Shown here: one piece after another, positions 17,501 through 25,258 of the stretch
How the letters are laid out: every line of letters begins with the position of its first letter
Numbering within the stretch: the first letter of the stretch is position 1
DNA from: Streptomyces sp. NBC_01754
GTDB lineage: Bacteria; Actinomycetota; Actinomycetes; Streptomycetales; Streptomycetaceae
NCBI RefSeq assembly: GCF_035918015.1
Contig: NZ_CP109132.1
Location: 1,302,001 to 1,366,000, forward strand
Direction: 5' to 3'
Length of the DNA stretch: 64,000 nt
Position numbers and translations under genes: made by a program
Notes under the pieces: model-generated
Told to the model about the DNA's origin: nothing
Database searches by the model: none
The model's input: the letters and a program-made list of their open reading frames with translations, nothing else

Positions 17501-17808
17501 CAGGCGCGGCACGTGACCCGGGCCTCCAGCCGGAGCGGACGCGGCTGGCCTGGCGGCGTACGACGCTGTCCTGCACGGTGGTGGCGCTCCTCGCGGTCCG
17601 GCAGACGCTGCGCGGCGGGCTGGGCGCGGTCGGGACGGTAGCACTCGCGCTGAGCCTGCTGGCGTGGCTGGGGTTCCTGCGGGTGGCGCACCGGCGGGTG
17701 ACCGGCATGGGCGCCGCCGTACCCGCCCCGCTGCCCGTGCGGCACGCGCTGACGGCCGCGGTGTGCGTGGTCGTGCTCGCGGTCTGCGCGGCGGCGATGC
17801 TGTTCTGA
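17497..17808 (+). CDS. Small DUF202 membrane protein
   Basis: 103 residues with the DUF202 start motif LQPERTRLAWRRTTLSCTVVALL and three hydrophobic helices. Paralogue-like partner of the preceding YidH protein; paired DUF202 genes are frequent in actinobacteria and may make a hetero-oligomer. Function unknown. Begins at GTG overlapping the upstream stop. Confidence 0.85.
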   Translation: MTGAARDPGLQPERTRLAWRRTTLSCTVVALLAVRQTLRGGLGAVGTVALALSLLAWLGFLRVAHRRVTGMGAAVPAPLPVRHALTAAVCVVVLAVCAAAMLF

Positions 17809-17830
17809 GCGCCCGGCGTGCCCGGAGGAC

Positions 17831-17868
17831 GCCCGGCGCACACGGAGACCTCTCCGTGTGCGCCGGGC
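17831..17868. terminator. Bidirectional terminator
   Basis: 18-bp perfect inverted repeat (17831-17848 with 17851-17868) centred between two convergent genes. Confidence 0.85.
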
Positions 17869-17873
17869 GGGGG

Positions 17874-18809
17874 TCAGATCTCCCAGTCGACGGTGACGAC
17901 GACCTTCCCCCGGGTGCGGCCCTCCTCGTTGAACCGGTAGGCGTCCGCGGCCTGTTCCAGCGGGAAGGCGCGGTCCACATGGACGGAGATGATGCCCTGC
18001 TCGGCGAGTCCGGCGAGATGGGCGAGGTCGTCGGCGTCGGGCCGTACGAAGGCGTAGCGCCCGCCGAAGGAGAAGACCTCGGCGTCCGCGATCGAGGCGA
18101 GCCTGCCGCCGGGGGCGAGCGTCGCGGCCGAGACGCGCAGCGCCTCGCCGCCGACGGTGTCGAACGCGGCGTCGACGCCGTCCGGGGCCATCGCCCGCAG
18201 CCGGTCGGCGAGGCCGTCTCCGTACTCCACGGGGTCGCCGCCGAGCCTGCGTACGTACTCGTGGTTGTGGGGCCCGGCGGTACCGATGACCCGGCAGCCC
18301 GCGTGCCGGGCCAGCTGGACGGCGAGTGAGCCGACCCCGCCCGCGGCGGCGTGGACGAGGACGGTCTCGCCCTCCTGGACCTTCAGCACCTTGTGGAGCA
18401 CCTGCTGGGCGGTCAGCCCGCACAGCGGCAGTCCGGCGGCCTCCTCGAAACCCACGCTGAGCGGTTTGCGGGCGAGGGTGCGCACCGGGGCGGCGACGTA
18501 CTCGGCGAACGTGCCGCGCGAGAGGAAGTCCTCCCGCACATAGCCGATGACCTCGTCGCCCACCTCGAACTCGTCGACGGCCGCGCCCGGTTGCACGACG
18601 ACCCCGGACACGTCCCAGCCGGGGACGACGGGGAAGACCGCTTCCAGGCTCGCCTGGAGGTAGCCCTCGCGCGCCTTCCGGTCCACCGGGTTCACGGCGG
18701 CGGCCCGCACCTTCACCAGTACCGAGTCGGGGCCGACCTTCGGGTCGGGCCGCTCTCCGTACTCCAGGACGTCGGCCGAGCCGTATCTGCTGTAGCTGAT
18801 CGCCTTCAT
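17874..18809 (-). CDS. NADP-dependent quinone-oxidoreductase-like MDR enzyme
   Basis: 311-residue zinc-free medium-chain reductase. Begins MKAISYSRYGSADVLEYGERP; the cofactor motif VHAAAGGVGSLAVQLARH lies near residue 145, and no zinc ligands are seen. Such enzymes reduce quinones or enones. The ribosome site GGAGG abuts the ATG directly, leaving no spacer, so initiation may be inefficient or leaderless. Confidence 0.87.
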   Translation of the reverse strand: MKAISYSRYGSADVLEYGERPDPKVGPDSVLVKVRAAAVNPVDRKAREGYLQASLEAVFPVVPGWDVSGVVVQPGAAVDEFEVGDEVIGYVREDFLSRGTFAEYVAAPVRTLARKPLSVGFEEAAGLPLCGLTAQQVLHKVLKVQEGETVLVHAAAGGVGSLAVQLARHAGCRVIGTAGPHNHEYVRRLGGDPVEYGDGLADRLRAMAPDGVDAAFDTVGGEALRVSAATLAPGGRLASIADAEVFSFGGRYAFVRPDADDLAHLAGLAEQGIISVHVDRAFPLEQAADAYRFNEEGRTRGKVVVTVDWEI

Positions 18810-18958
18810 CCTCCGACGATCGGCGCGGCCGGGCGGCCACGCAACTCAGGCCGTCCTCGGTGGCGCACGGCCGCCGCGCCGTCGCGGGCGCGCCCGCCGG
18901 CACCCTCGGACAGCCCCGGTACCCCCTCGGGACCGGATTCCGGGCACGTACTGGACGG

Positions 18959-18977
18959 CATACCGACTGGTCGGCAT
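18959..18977. promoter_or_regulatory. Candidate TetR operator A1
   Basis: ATACCGACTGGTCGGCAT (18960-18977) is an imperfect palindrome. Its 13-mer CATACCGACTGGT recurs exactly, on the other strand, before the SDR gene at 25125-25137. It lies about 40 bp before the phosphotransferase gene. Confidence 0.6.
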
Positions 18978-19017
18978 CATGGTGGCGACCGCTCGACCGC
19001 CCCCGGAGGTACGCATC

Positions 19018-20040
19018 ATGAGCTCAGTCCACCCGCCAGGTCTCGACCTCGACCGGCTGCGCGGTCACCTCGACCGCGAGCGGCCGGGGCTGGTGAGCGG
19101 ACCGCTCCAGGCGCGGCTCATCGAGGGCGGACGCTCGAACCTGACGTACACCGTGACGGACGGCTCCGGGCGCTGGGTCGTCCGCCGGCCCCCGCTGGGG
19201 CACGTACTGGCCACCGCGCACGACATGAAGCGCGAACACCGGGTGATCAGCGCCCTGCACCCGACGGCCGTGCCGGTGCCCGAGCCGGTGGTGCTCTGCG
19301 AGGACGACACCGTCGTCGGCTCGCCCTTCTACGTCATGGAGTACGTCGAGGGCACGCCCTACCGGACCGCCGGGCAACTCGCCGCGCTCGGCGCCGAGCG
19401 CACCCGGGCGGCCGTGCTGGGGCTCGTCGACACCCTGGTGGACCTGCACGCCGTGGACCCCGTCGCGACGGGCCTCGGCGACTTCGGGCGGCCCGAGGGC
19501 TTCCTGGACCGGCAACTGCGCCGCTGGGGCAAGCAGCTGGCCGCCTCCCGCGACCGCGACCTGCCCGGCATCGACGAACTGCACACCGCGCTCGGCCGGG
19601 AGCTGCCCCGCTCCAGCGCCCCCACGGTGGTCCACGGCGACTACCGCCTGGACAACGTGCTGATCGGCCGGGACGACCGGATCGAGGCGGTCCTGGACTG
19701 GGAGATGTCCACGCTCGGCGATCCGCTCACCGACCTGGGCCTGCTGGTGATGTACAGCTCCGACCTGGATCTGCCCGAGTCACCGGTCTCCACCACCAGC
19801 GGCGCCGCGGGCCATCCCCGCCCGGCCGAGCTGGTCGAGCGCTACGCCGCCCGCTCCGGCCGGGACACCTCGGCCGTCTCCTGGTACACGGCCTTCGCGT
19901 GGTTCAAGCTCGCCGTGATCCTGGAGGGCATCCACTACCGCTACACCCTCGGCCAGACCGTCGGTCCCGGCTTCGACCGCATCGGCGATCTGGTGCCGGT
20001 CTTCATCGCGCACGGTCTCACCACCCTTCAGGAAGGCTGA
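19018..20040 (+). CDS. APH-family phosphotransferase linked to acyl-CoA dehydrogenase
   Basis: 340-residue kinase-fold protein. The N-lobe begins IEGGRSNLTYTV; the catalytic loop VVHGDYRLDNVLI near residue 204 and the Mg-binding LDWEMSTLGDPLTDLG follow. It is the type fused to an acyl-CoA dehydrogenase in human ACAD10/ACAD11, whose kinase domain phosphorylates 4-hydroxyacyl-CoA; here the two are separate adjacent genes 8 bp apart. ATG 19018 has GGAGG eight bases upstream. Role in hydroxy-fatty-acid catabolism is inferred. Confidence 0.9.
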   Translation: MSSVHPPGLDLDRLRGHLDRERPGLVSGPLQARLIEGGRSNLTYTVTDGSGRWVVRRPPLGHVLATAHDMKREHRVISALHPTAVPVPEPVVLCEDDTVVGSPFYVMEYVEGTPYRTAGQLAALGAERTRAAVLGLVDTLVDLHAVDPVATGLGDFGRPEGFLDRQLRRWGKQLAASRDRDLPGIDELHTALGRELPRSSAPTVVHGDYRLDNVLIGRDDRIEAVLDWEMSTLGDPLTDLGLLVMYSSDLDLPESPVSTTSGAAGHPRPAELVERYAARSGRDTSAVSWYTAFAWFKLAVILEGIHYRYTLGQTVGPGFDRIGDLVPVFIAHGLTTLQEG

Positions 20041-20048
20041 TCCACCCC

Positions 20049-21266
20049 ATGGACTTCGCATTCGACGCCCGCACCGAGGAGCTGCGCGCCCGGCTGCTCG
20101 CCTTCATGGACGAGCACGTGTATCCGGCCGAGGAGGTCGCGGAGGAGCAGCGCGCCCGGCTCGCCTCCCCGTGGGACACCCCGCCGGTGGTGGAGGACCT
20201 GAAGGCGAAGGCGCGCCGGCAGGGTCTGTGGAACCTGTTCCTGCCCGACGCGGAGTACGGCGCCGGGCTGACGAACCTCCAGTACGCCCCGCTCGCCGAG
20301 ATCACCGGCCGCAGCCCGCACCTGGCGCCGACCGCGCTGAACTGCGCGGCCCCGGACACCGGGAACATGGAGGTGCTCCACCAGTTCGGCACGTGGGCGC
20401 AACGGAAGCAGTGGCTGGAGCCGCTGCTGGCCGGGGAGATCCGCTCGGCGTTCGCGATGACGGAGCCCGAGGTGGCCTCTTCGGACGCGACGAACATCGA
20501 GACCCGGATCACCCGGGAGGGCTCCGGGGACTACCTCGTCAACGGCCGCAAGTGGTACATCTCCGGGGCGATGAACCCGGACTGCGCGGTCTTCGTCGTG
20601 ATGGGCAAGACGGATCCGGACGGCGAGGACATCCGCCGCCAGCAGTCCATGATCCTGGTCCCCCGCGACACACCGGGTGTCGAGGTGCGCCGCGCGATGC
20701 GGGTGTACGGCTACGAGGACCACTCCCACGGGGGTCACGCCGAGGTGGTCTTCACCGATGTGCGGGTGCCCGCGGCGAACCTGGTCGGGGAGGAGGGCGG
20801 CGGCTTCGCCATCGCCCAGGCCCGGCTGGGCCCGGGCCGGATCCACCACTGCATGCGGCTGATCGGGATGGCCGAACGGGCGATCGAGCTGATGTGCCGC
20901 CGGGCCGTGGACCGTACGGCCTTCGGCAGGCCGCTCGCCGAGCAGGGTGTGGTGCGCAACTGGATCGCGGACGCCCGGGTGACCGTGGAGCAGCTGCGGC
21001 TGCTGGTGCTGAAGACGGCCTGGCTGATGGACACGGTCGGCAACCGGGGCGCGCACACCGAGATCCAGGCCATCAAGATCGCCACACCGCGGGCGGTGGT
21101 GGGCATCCTCGACCAGGCGGTCCAGCTGTACGGCGCGGGCGGAGTGAGCCAGGACACCCCGCTGGCCGAACTGTGGGCGTCCGCACGGACGTTGCGGCTG
21201 GCGGACGGACCGGACGAGGTGCACCAGCGGTCGCTGGCACGGCGGGAGATCAAGAACTACGTGTGA
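20049..21266 (+). CDS. Acyl-CoA dehydrogenase (ACAD11-like)
   Basis: 405-residue FAD enzyme of beta-oxidation. FAMTEPEVASSDATN and YLVNGRKWYISGAMNP are the flavin-binding ACAD motifs, followed by the C-terminal helical domain with DRTAFGRPLAEQGVV and QLYGAGGVSQDTPLAEL. Together with the preceding kinase-like gene it reproduces the two halves of ACAD10/11, which dehydrates phosphorylated 4-hydroxyacyl-CoAs. Likely under the TetR encoded at 23402-23995, judging from the shared operator. Confidence 0.92.
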   Translation: MDFAFDARTEELRARLLAFMDEHVYPAEEVAEEQRARLASPWDTPPVVEDLKAKARRQGLWNLFLPDAEYGAGLTNLQYAPLAEITGRSPHLAPTALNCAAPDTGNMEVLHQFGTWAQRKQWLEPLLAGEIRSAFAMTEPEVASSDATNIETRITREGSGDYLVNGRKWYISGAMNPDCAVFVVMGKTDPDGEDIRRQQSMILVPRDTPGVEVRRAMRVYGYEDHSHGGHAEVVFTDVRVPAANLVGEEGGGFAIAQARLGPGRIHHCMRLIGMAERAIELMCRRAVDRTAFGRPLAEQGVVRNWIADARVTVEQLRLLVLKTAWLMDTVGNRGAHTEIQAIKIATPRAVVGILDQAVQLYGAGGVSQDTPLAELWASARTLRLADGPDEVHQRSLARREIKNYV

Positions 21267-21381
21267 GCCGGGCGCGGGCACCTGGCCGGAACCCGGGGCT
21301 GGGCGTCCGCCCGGCGGGCACCTGCCCGGGGCCGGCCGGGCCCTGTCCGGCGGATCTCCGCGGGACGGGACCCGGCGGGGG

Positions 21382-22164
21382 CTACTTGCCGAAACGGCGC
21401 TCCCGGCTGGCGTACGAGCGCAGCGCGCGCAGGAAGTCCACGTGCCGGAACGCCGGCCAGTAGCAGTCCACCCAGTGCATCTCGGCGTACGCGGACTGCC
21501 ACAGCAGGAATCCGGACAGCCGCTGCTCCCCGGAGGTCCGGATGATGAAGTCGGTGCGGTCGGCGGAGGGCGAGTACAGGTGCCGCGAGACGTCCTCGAT
21601 GTCGAAGCGCTCGGCCAGTTCGGCCGGGTCGCCACCGGCCGCGATGTGCTCCTGGAACGCGCTCTTGACGGCGTCGACGATCTCCCTCCGCCCGCCGTAG
21701 CCGACGGCGACGTCCACCTTGAGTCCGCGGCGGCCGGCCGTCGCCGCCGCGGCCTCCTTCAGCACGCCCGCGCCGGCACCGGGCAGCATGTCGAGCGAGC
21801 CGATCACCTGGACCTCCCAGGGGCGGCCCTCGGCCGTGATGTCCCGGACGGTGTCCTCGATGACCTCGATCAGCGGGCCCAACTGCTCGGCCGGGCGGCC
21901 GAGGTTGTCGTCGGAGAGCATGAAGAGGGTCACGCGCTCGATCCCGGCGGCGGTGCACCAGCCCAGGAAGTCGGTCACCTTGGCGCCGCCCGCGCGATAC
22001 CCCTCGCGGACGTCCGCGAGCCCCTCCTGCCGTGCCCAGCGCCGGTTGCCGTCGAGCATGATCCCGACGTGGCGCGGACGGGGGAGGCCGGCCAGGGTGG
22101 TGGCCAGCCGGCGGACGTACACGGCTTCGATCGGCCGGCGGAGGAAGAGCGGAAGCAGCTTCAT
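21382..22164 (-). CDS. uppS: Isoprenyl transferase (cis-prenyl diphosphate synthase)
   Basis: 260 residues. Makes a Z-polyprenyl diphosphate lipid carrier from IPP and an allylic primer. The catalytic P-loop region HVGIMLDGNRRWARQEG is near residue 32, FMLSDDNLGRP further on, and the C-terminal DFIIRTSGEQRLSGFLLWQSAYAE with the conserved Arg and Glu. Either the main UppS or one of the shorter-chain Z-farnesyl types found in actinobacteria. Converges on the acyl-CoA dehydrogenase gene. Confidence 0.93.
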   Translation of the reverse strand: MKLLPLFLRRPIEAVYVRRLATTLAGLPRPRHVGIMLDGNRRWARQEGLADVREGYRAGGAKVTDFLGWCTAAGIERVTLFMLSDDNLGRPAEQLGPLIEVIEDTVRDITAEGRPWEVQVIGSLDMLPGAGAGVLKEAAAATAGRRGLKVDVAVGYGGRREIVDAVKSAFQEHIAAGGDPAELAERFDIEDVSRHLYSPSADRTDFIIRTSGEQRLSGFLLWQSAYAEMHWVDCYWPAFRHVDFLRALRSYASRERRFGK

Positions 22165-22229
22165 GAACCCTGTCTCTGACTAGCGAAAGCTCCGCCGGAC
22201 CTTACCAGGGCGGTGACTTGGGCGATCCC

Positions 22230-23261
22230 CTACTTCCAGTAGAGGAGTTGCGCCTGCCCGGAGACCAGGTCGTGCGTGCCGCCCTGGCCGTCGAAGACGA
22301 TGTACTCGACGGCCAGGGCGGCCTTGGAGTCGCAGTGGCCGCCCGCGTTGGTGACCGCGACGAAGGTGTCACCGCTGGTTCCCAGGTGTTCGGTGATCTG
22401 GCCGCTCTTGGACTTCTCGCCGCCCTTCGTCTCGTAGAACCGGGACTGGATCGTCGCCCCCTCGGGGACGCGGGAGAAACGGAGATAGACGGTGCCGGAG
22501 TAGTCGGCGGGGCCGGTGACCAGGGCGCCGCTCAGCGGAACGGACAGCCATTCGCCCTGGGGGCGGTTCTTCGTCTGCTTGACCACCGGGTTGACGCGCG
22601 CAGGCATGTCGTCCTCCTCGCTCGGATCGGTGCCGGGGTTCCATCCGGCGGGGTGCTTGAGCCGCTCGGCGACGTCGGCGCGAAGGGCCGGCATGCCGAA
22701 GCCGCGGGGGTCGATCTTGTCGTTGGACCATTCGAGGTGGCCGATCACGCTCTTCGCGCCCCAGCCGTGCGCCCGGCACAACGCCGCCTGGACGCGGACG
22801 ATCGCGCCGTACTGGGCGGCGGGCCACGGGTCCTTGCCGTCGCCCATGTTCTCGCACTCCCACCCGTAGAACCGGGCGTTGCCGTCGGTGCCGTCGCTGT
22901 TGCCCTTGGCCGGGGGTGTGGGGCGGGTGCCGTAGGACTCGGCGATCACCTGATTCAGGACGCGTGGGTCGCCGCCTCCGGCGTGGTTGGCGCGGCCCCA
23001 GCCCACGAGGTGCACTCGGCCGTCCTTGGCGATCACTCCGTGGCACAGCGGCCCGGGCAGGGAGGAGTGCCCGTCGCGGCACAGGGCCACCGTGGCCGCC
23101 GTACCGCGGGTGACCGAGTGGTGGACCATGCTTCCGTTGACCGGGCCCCAGGCGCCCGCCTTGTTCCGGTTGTGCGTACGCCAGTTGCCGACCTCGGTGA
23201 CGGCCACGCCTTCGGCGCGGAGGGCTTTGAGGAGTGTCGTCGCGGACAGTGGGGTGGCCAT
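22230..23261 (-). CDS. N-acetylmuramoyl-L-alanine amidase, lysin-like
   Basis: 343 residues. Amidase_2 core: VHHSVTRGTAATVALCRDGH (first zinc His), the GWGRANHAGGG segment, YGWECENMG and VIGHLEWSNDKIDPRGF. A beta-rich C-terminal domain of about 120 residues, unrecognised, probably binds cell wall. There is no signal peptide, which fits phage-type endolysins; but no phage genes adjoin it. ATG 23261 follows AAGGAGG. Confidence 0.87.
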   Translation of the reverse strand: MATPLSATTLLKALRAEGVAVTEVGNWRTHNRNKAGAWGPVNGSMVHHSVTRGTAATVALCRDGHSSLPGPLCHGVIAKDGRVHLVGWGRANHAGGGDPRVLNQVIAESYGTRPTPPAKGNSDGTDGNARFYGWECENMGDGKDPWPAAQYGAIVRVQAALCRAHGWGAKSVIGHLEWSNDKIDPRGFGMPALRADVAERLKHPAGWNPGTDPSEEDDMPARVNPVVKQTKNRPQGEWLSVPLSGALVTGPADYSGTVYLRFSRVPEGATIQSRFYETKGGEKSKSGQITEHLGTSGDTFVAVTNAGGHCDSKAALAVEYIVFDGQGGTHDLVSGQAQLLYWK

Positions 23262-23401
23262 GGGCGCCTCCTTGCGGGGATGCCTGGAGTATCCCCACCC
23301 CACACAACTTCTACCTTTTAGTCATGGGTTCGACCCCCGAAAACACCTGCGGATACCGGCCCCTGACGGGCCATCGGCAGTGGGGCCCCGCGGCCCGGGC
23401 C

Positions 23402-23995
23402 TCAGGGCCGCAGCGCCCGCAGCAGCAGGTCCGCCAGGTGGTCGGCGACCTCCTGGCGGCTGAGCGGGCCGCCCGGGCGGTACCACGTGGACAGGTGGTG
23501 GACCGAACCGAAGTGGTAGTCGACGACCAGGTCGGCGGGGGTCGCGGTGGAGAACACCCCGGCCCGCTGCCCCTCCTCGACCAGGGCGCGGAAGCGCTCG
23601 TGGTAGCGGCGGCGCTCCATGCGGACCTGCTTGTTCTTCTCCGGGCTCAGATGGTGCATGGAGCGGAAGAAGATCGAGGCGTCGTCGAGGTTGTCGATGG
23701 TCGTGACCACCACGTCGGCGGCCGCGTCCCGCAGCCGCCGCTCGACCGGCGCCTCGGCGTCCGCGAAGGCGTCGAGCCGCTCCTGCTGGAGCCGCAGCAC
23801 CCGGGCGTAGATCTCCTGGAGGAGGTCCTCCTTGGAGCCGAAGTAGTGGTACAGCGCCCCTTTGGTGACGCCCGCCGCCTCGACGATCTCCTGGACCGAG
23901 GTGCGGTCGTATCCGCGTTCGGCGAAAAGCCGGGTGGCGGCGGCCAGCAGCCTCCGGGGGACGGGTGCGCCGTTCCCCTCCGTCGCCTTGGCCAT
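23402..23995 (-). CDS. TetR-family regulator A
   Basis: 197 residues; N-terminal helix-turn-helix TSVQEIVEAAGVTKGALYHYFGSKEDLLQEIY and a TetR C-terminal ligand domain with DDASIFFRSMHHLSPEKN. Last gene of the SDR / fadD-remnant / tetR row. The exact 13-mer shared by the promoters at 18959 and 25125 suggests it represses both its own operon and the phosphotransferase/acyl-CoA dehydrogenase pair, with an acyl-CoA as probable effector. A GTG three codons upstream at 24004 is an alternative start. Confidence 0.88.
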   Translation of the reverse strand: MAKATEGNGAPVPRRLLAAATRLFAERGYDRTSVQEIVEAAGVTKGALYHYFGSKEDLLQEIYARVLRLQQERLDAFADAEAPVERRLRDAAADVVVTTIDNLDDASIFFRSMHHLSPEKNKQVRMERRRYHERFRALVEEGQRAGVFSTATPADLVVDYHFGSVHHLSTWYRPGGPLSRQEVADHLADLLLRALRP

Positions 23996-24046
23996 GCCCG
24001 CCACCTGCCCTTTCGTCCTGTGCGTGGACCGTCTCGCGTACGTCGT

Positions 24047-24325
24047 TCAACGGGGGGAACGCGGTTCCCGTCCGAGGATCTTCCCACTCGCCGTCCCGGG
24101 GAGCTCCGCCAGGATCTCCACCTCGCGCGGGTACTCGTACGCGGCGAGCCGCTCCCCGGGGTAGGTGAGGCGGCCGTCGAAGCAGGCGAGCGCGGTGCGG
24201 TCCGGGACGCCGTCCGCGGCCGCGCGGGATGCGTGCACGAGGGTCTCGACCGGGTGGACGGGGGCCGGCCGGGCCTCGCCGAGCAGGGCGGTCCAGGGCT
24301 TGGCCACGCAGATCGGCCCGGTCAC
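24047..24325 (-). pseudogene. Acyl-CoA synthetase (fadD) remnant, middle deleted
   Basis: A 92-codon frame begins at GTG overlapping the SDR stop (GTGA). Its first half (PVETLVHASRAAADGVPDRTALACFDGRLTY) matches the extreme N terminus of AMP-forming acyl-CoA ligases. The second half (LAAYEYPREVEILAELPGTASGKILGRE) is their extreme C terminus with the catalytic GK lysine. Some 400 residues, including the whole ATP-binding core, are missing. It cannot be an enzyme. The in-frame join keeps an open frame. Confidence 0.88.
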
Positions 24326-25086
24326 GCTCCCGTCCCCTCCCACTTGCGCTGGAGATGGTTCATGCTTCCGATCCACTGGTCGGGGTCCTCGGCGCGGGCC
24401 CGGTAGTACCCGGCGACCTCGGGATGCGGCAGGACCAGGAAGCGGTCGTGCTCCATGGCGTCGAACAGGGCGTCGGCGACGGCCTCGGGTTCGATCGCGG
24501 TGGGGGCGAGGACCAGGTCGCCCGCGGATCCGGCGGCCGTGAGCATGTCCGTACGCACGCCCTGCGGGCAGATCGCGTGGACCTTGATCCCGCGGTGCCG
24601 GTAGGTCAGGGCGAGCCACTCGGCGAAGGCGACGGCGCCGTGCTTGGTGACGCTGTACGGGGCGGCCCCGATCATCGTCAGCAGCCCGGCCGCCGACGCG
24701 GTGGAGACGAAGCGGCCGCCGCCGCGCTCCAGCCAGCCGGGCAGCAGTGCGCGGGCCGCGCGGACGTGCGCCATGACGTTGACGTCCCAGGCCGCCGCCC
24801 AGACGTCCTCGTCGGCGAAGGCGTCGCCGCCCGAGGCGAGGCCCGCGTTGGCGCAGTAGACGTCCACCGTGCCGTCGAGCGCGTCGCGGGCGGCGTCCAC
24901 GACGCCGGAGGCGTCACCGGCCACGGCGGTGCCGCCGATCTCCTCGGCGAGCGGCCTGATTCGTTCGGCGTCGAGGTCGTTGACGACGACCCGGGCGCCC
25001 TCCGCGGCGAATCTGCGGGCCAGTGCGGCTCCGATGCCGCCTCCGGCCCCGGTCACCACTACGCCGGCGCCCTGCACGGTACTCAT
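24322..25086 (-). CDS. SDR-family oxidoreductase
   Basis: 254-residue NAD(P)-dependent short-chain dehydrogenase. Cofactor motif VVTGAGGGIGAALARRF, then CANAG, catalytic Ser in STASAAG and YSVTKHG (Tyr/Lys). First gene of a likely operon with the fadD remnant and TetR A, with operator A2 about 40 bp upstream. Probably a 3-hydroxyacyl-CoA or alcohol dehydrogenase step linked to the acyl-CoA dehydrogenase pathway; substrate inferred only from context. Confidence 0.9.
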   Translation of the reverse strand: MSTVQGAGVVVTGAGGGIGAALARRFAAEGARVVVNDLDAERIRPLAEEIGGTAVAGDASGVVDAARDALDGTVDVYCANAGLASGGDAFADEDVWAAAWDVNVMAHVRAARALLPGWLERGGGRFVSTASAAGLLTMIGAAPYSVTKHGAVAFAEWLALTYRHRGIKVHAICPQGVRTDMLTAAGSAGDLVLAPTAIEPEAVADALFDAMEHDRFLVLPHPEVAGYYRARAEDPDQWIGSMNHLQRKWEGTGA

Positions 25087-25120
25087 CCGTTGCCGCCTTC
25101 CTCAGCTGCCCTCCCGGCAG

Positions 25121-25138
25121 ACTAACCAGTCGGTATGT
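25121..25138. promoter_or_regulatory. Candidate TetR operator A2
   Basis: ACTAACCAGTCGGTATGT; bases 25125-25137 are the exact reverse complement of the 13-mer at 18959-18971. Located between the divergent SDR and NamZ genes, nearer the SDR. Confidence 0.6.
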
Positions 25139-25258
25139 AATCCGGGAAGAGGTCCGGGCCAGGACGCGGAATCCGCCCGGCCGTGGACGTTCCGCCCGGC
25201 GCGCGCCCGCGCTAGCGTGCGTGGCCATGACAGTCGGCGCGATCATGGAGGTAACGGG

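Noticed and set aside
13784..18809. Biosynthetic gene cluster around the FAD dehydrogenase
   Set aside because: No synthase, carrier or tailoring set; the genes are unrelated housekeeping-type enzymes and membrane proteins.
22230..23261. Prophage remnant suggested by the lysin-like amidase
   Set aside because: No integrase, structural genes, att-like repeats or holin nearby; a single chromosomal amidase is the simpler reading.
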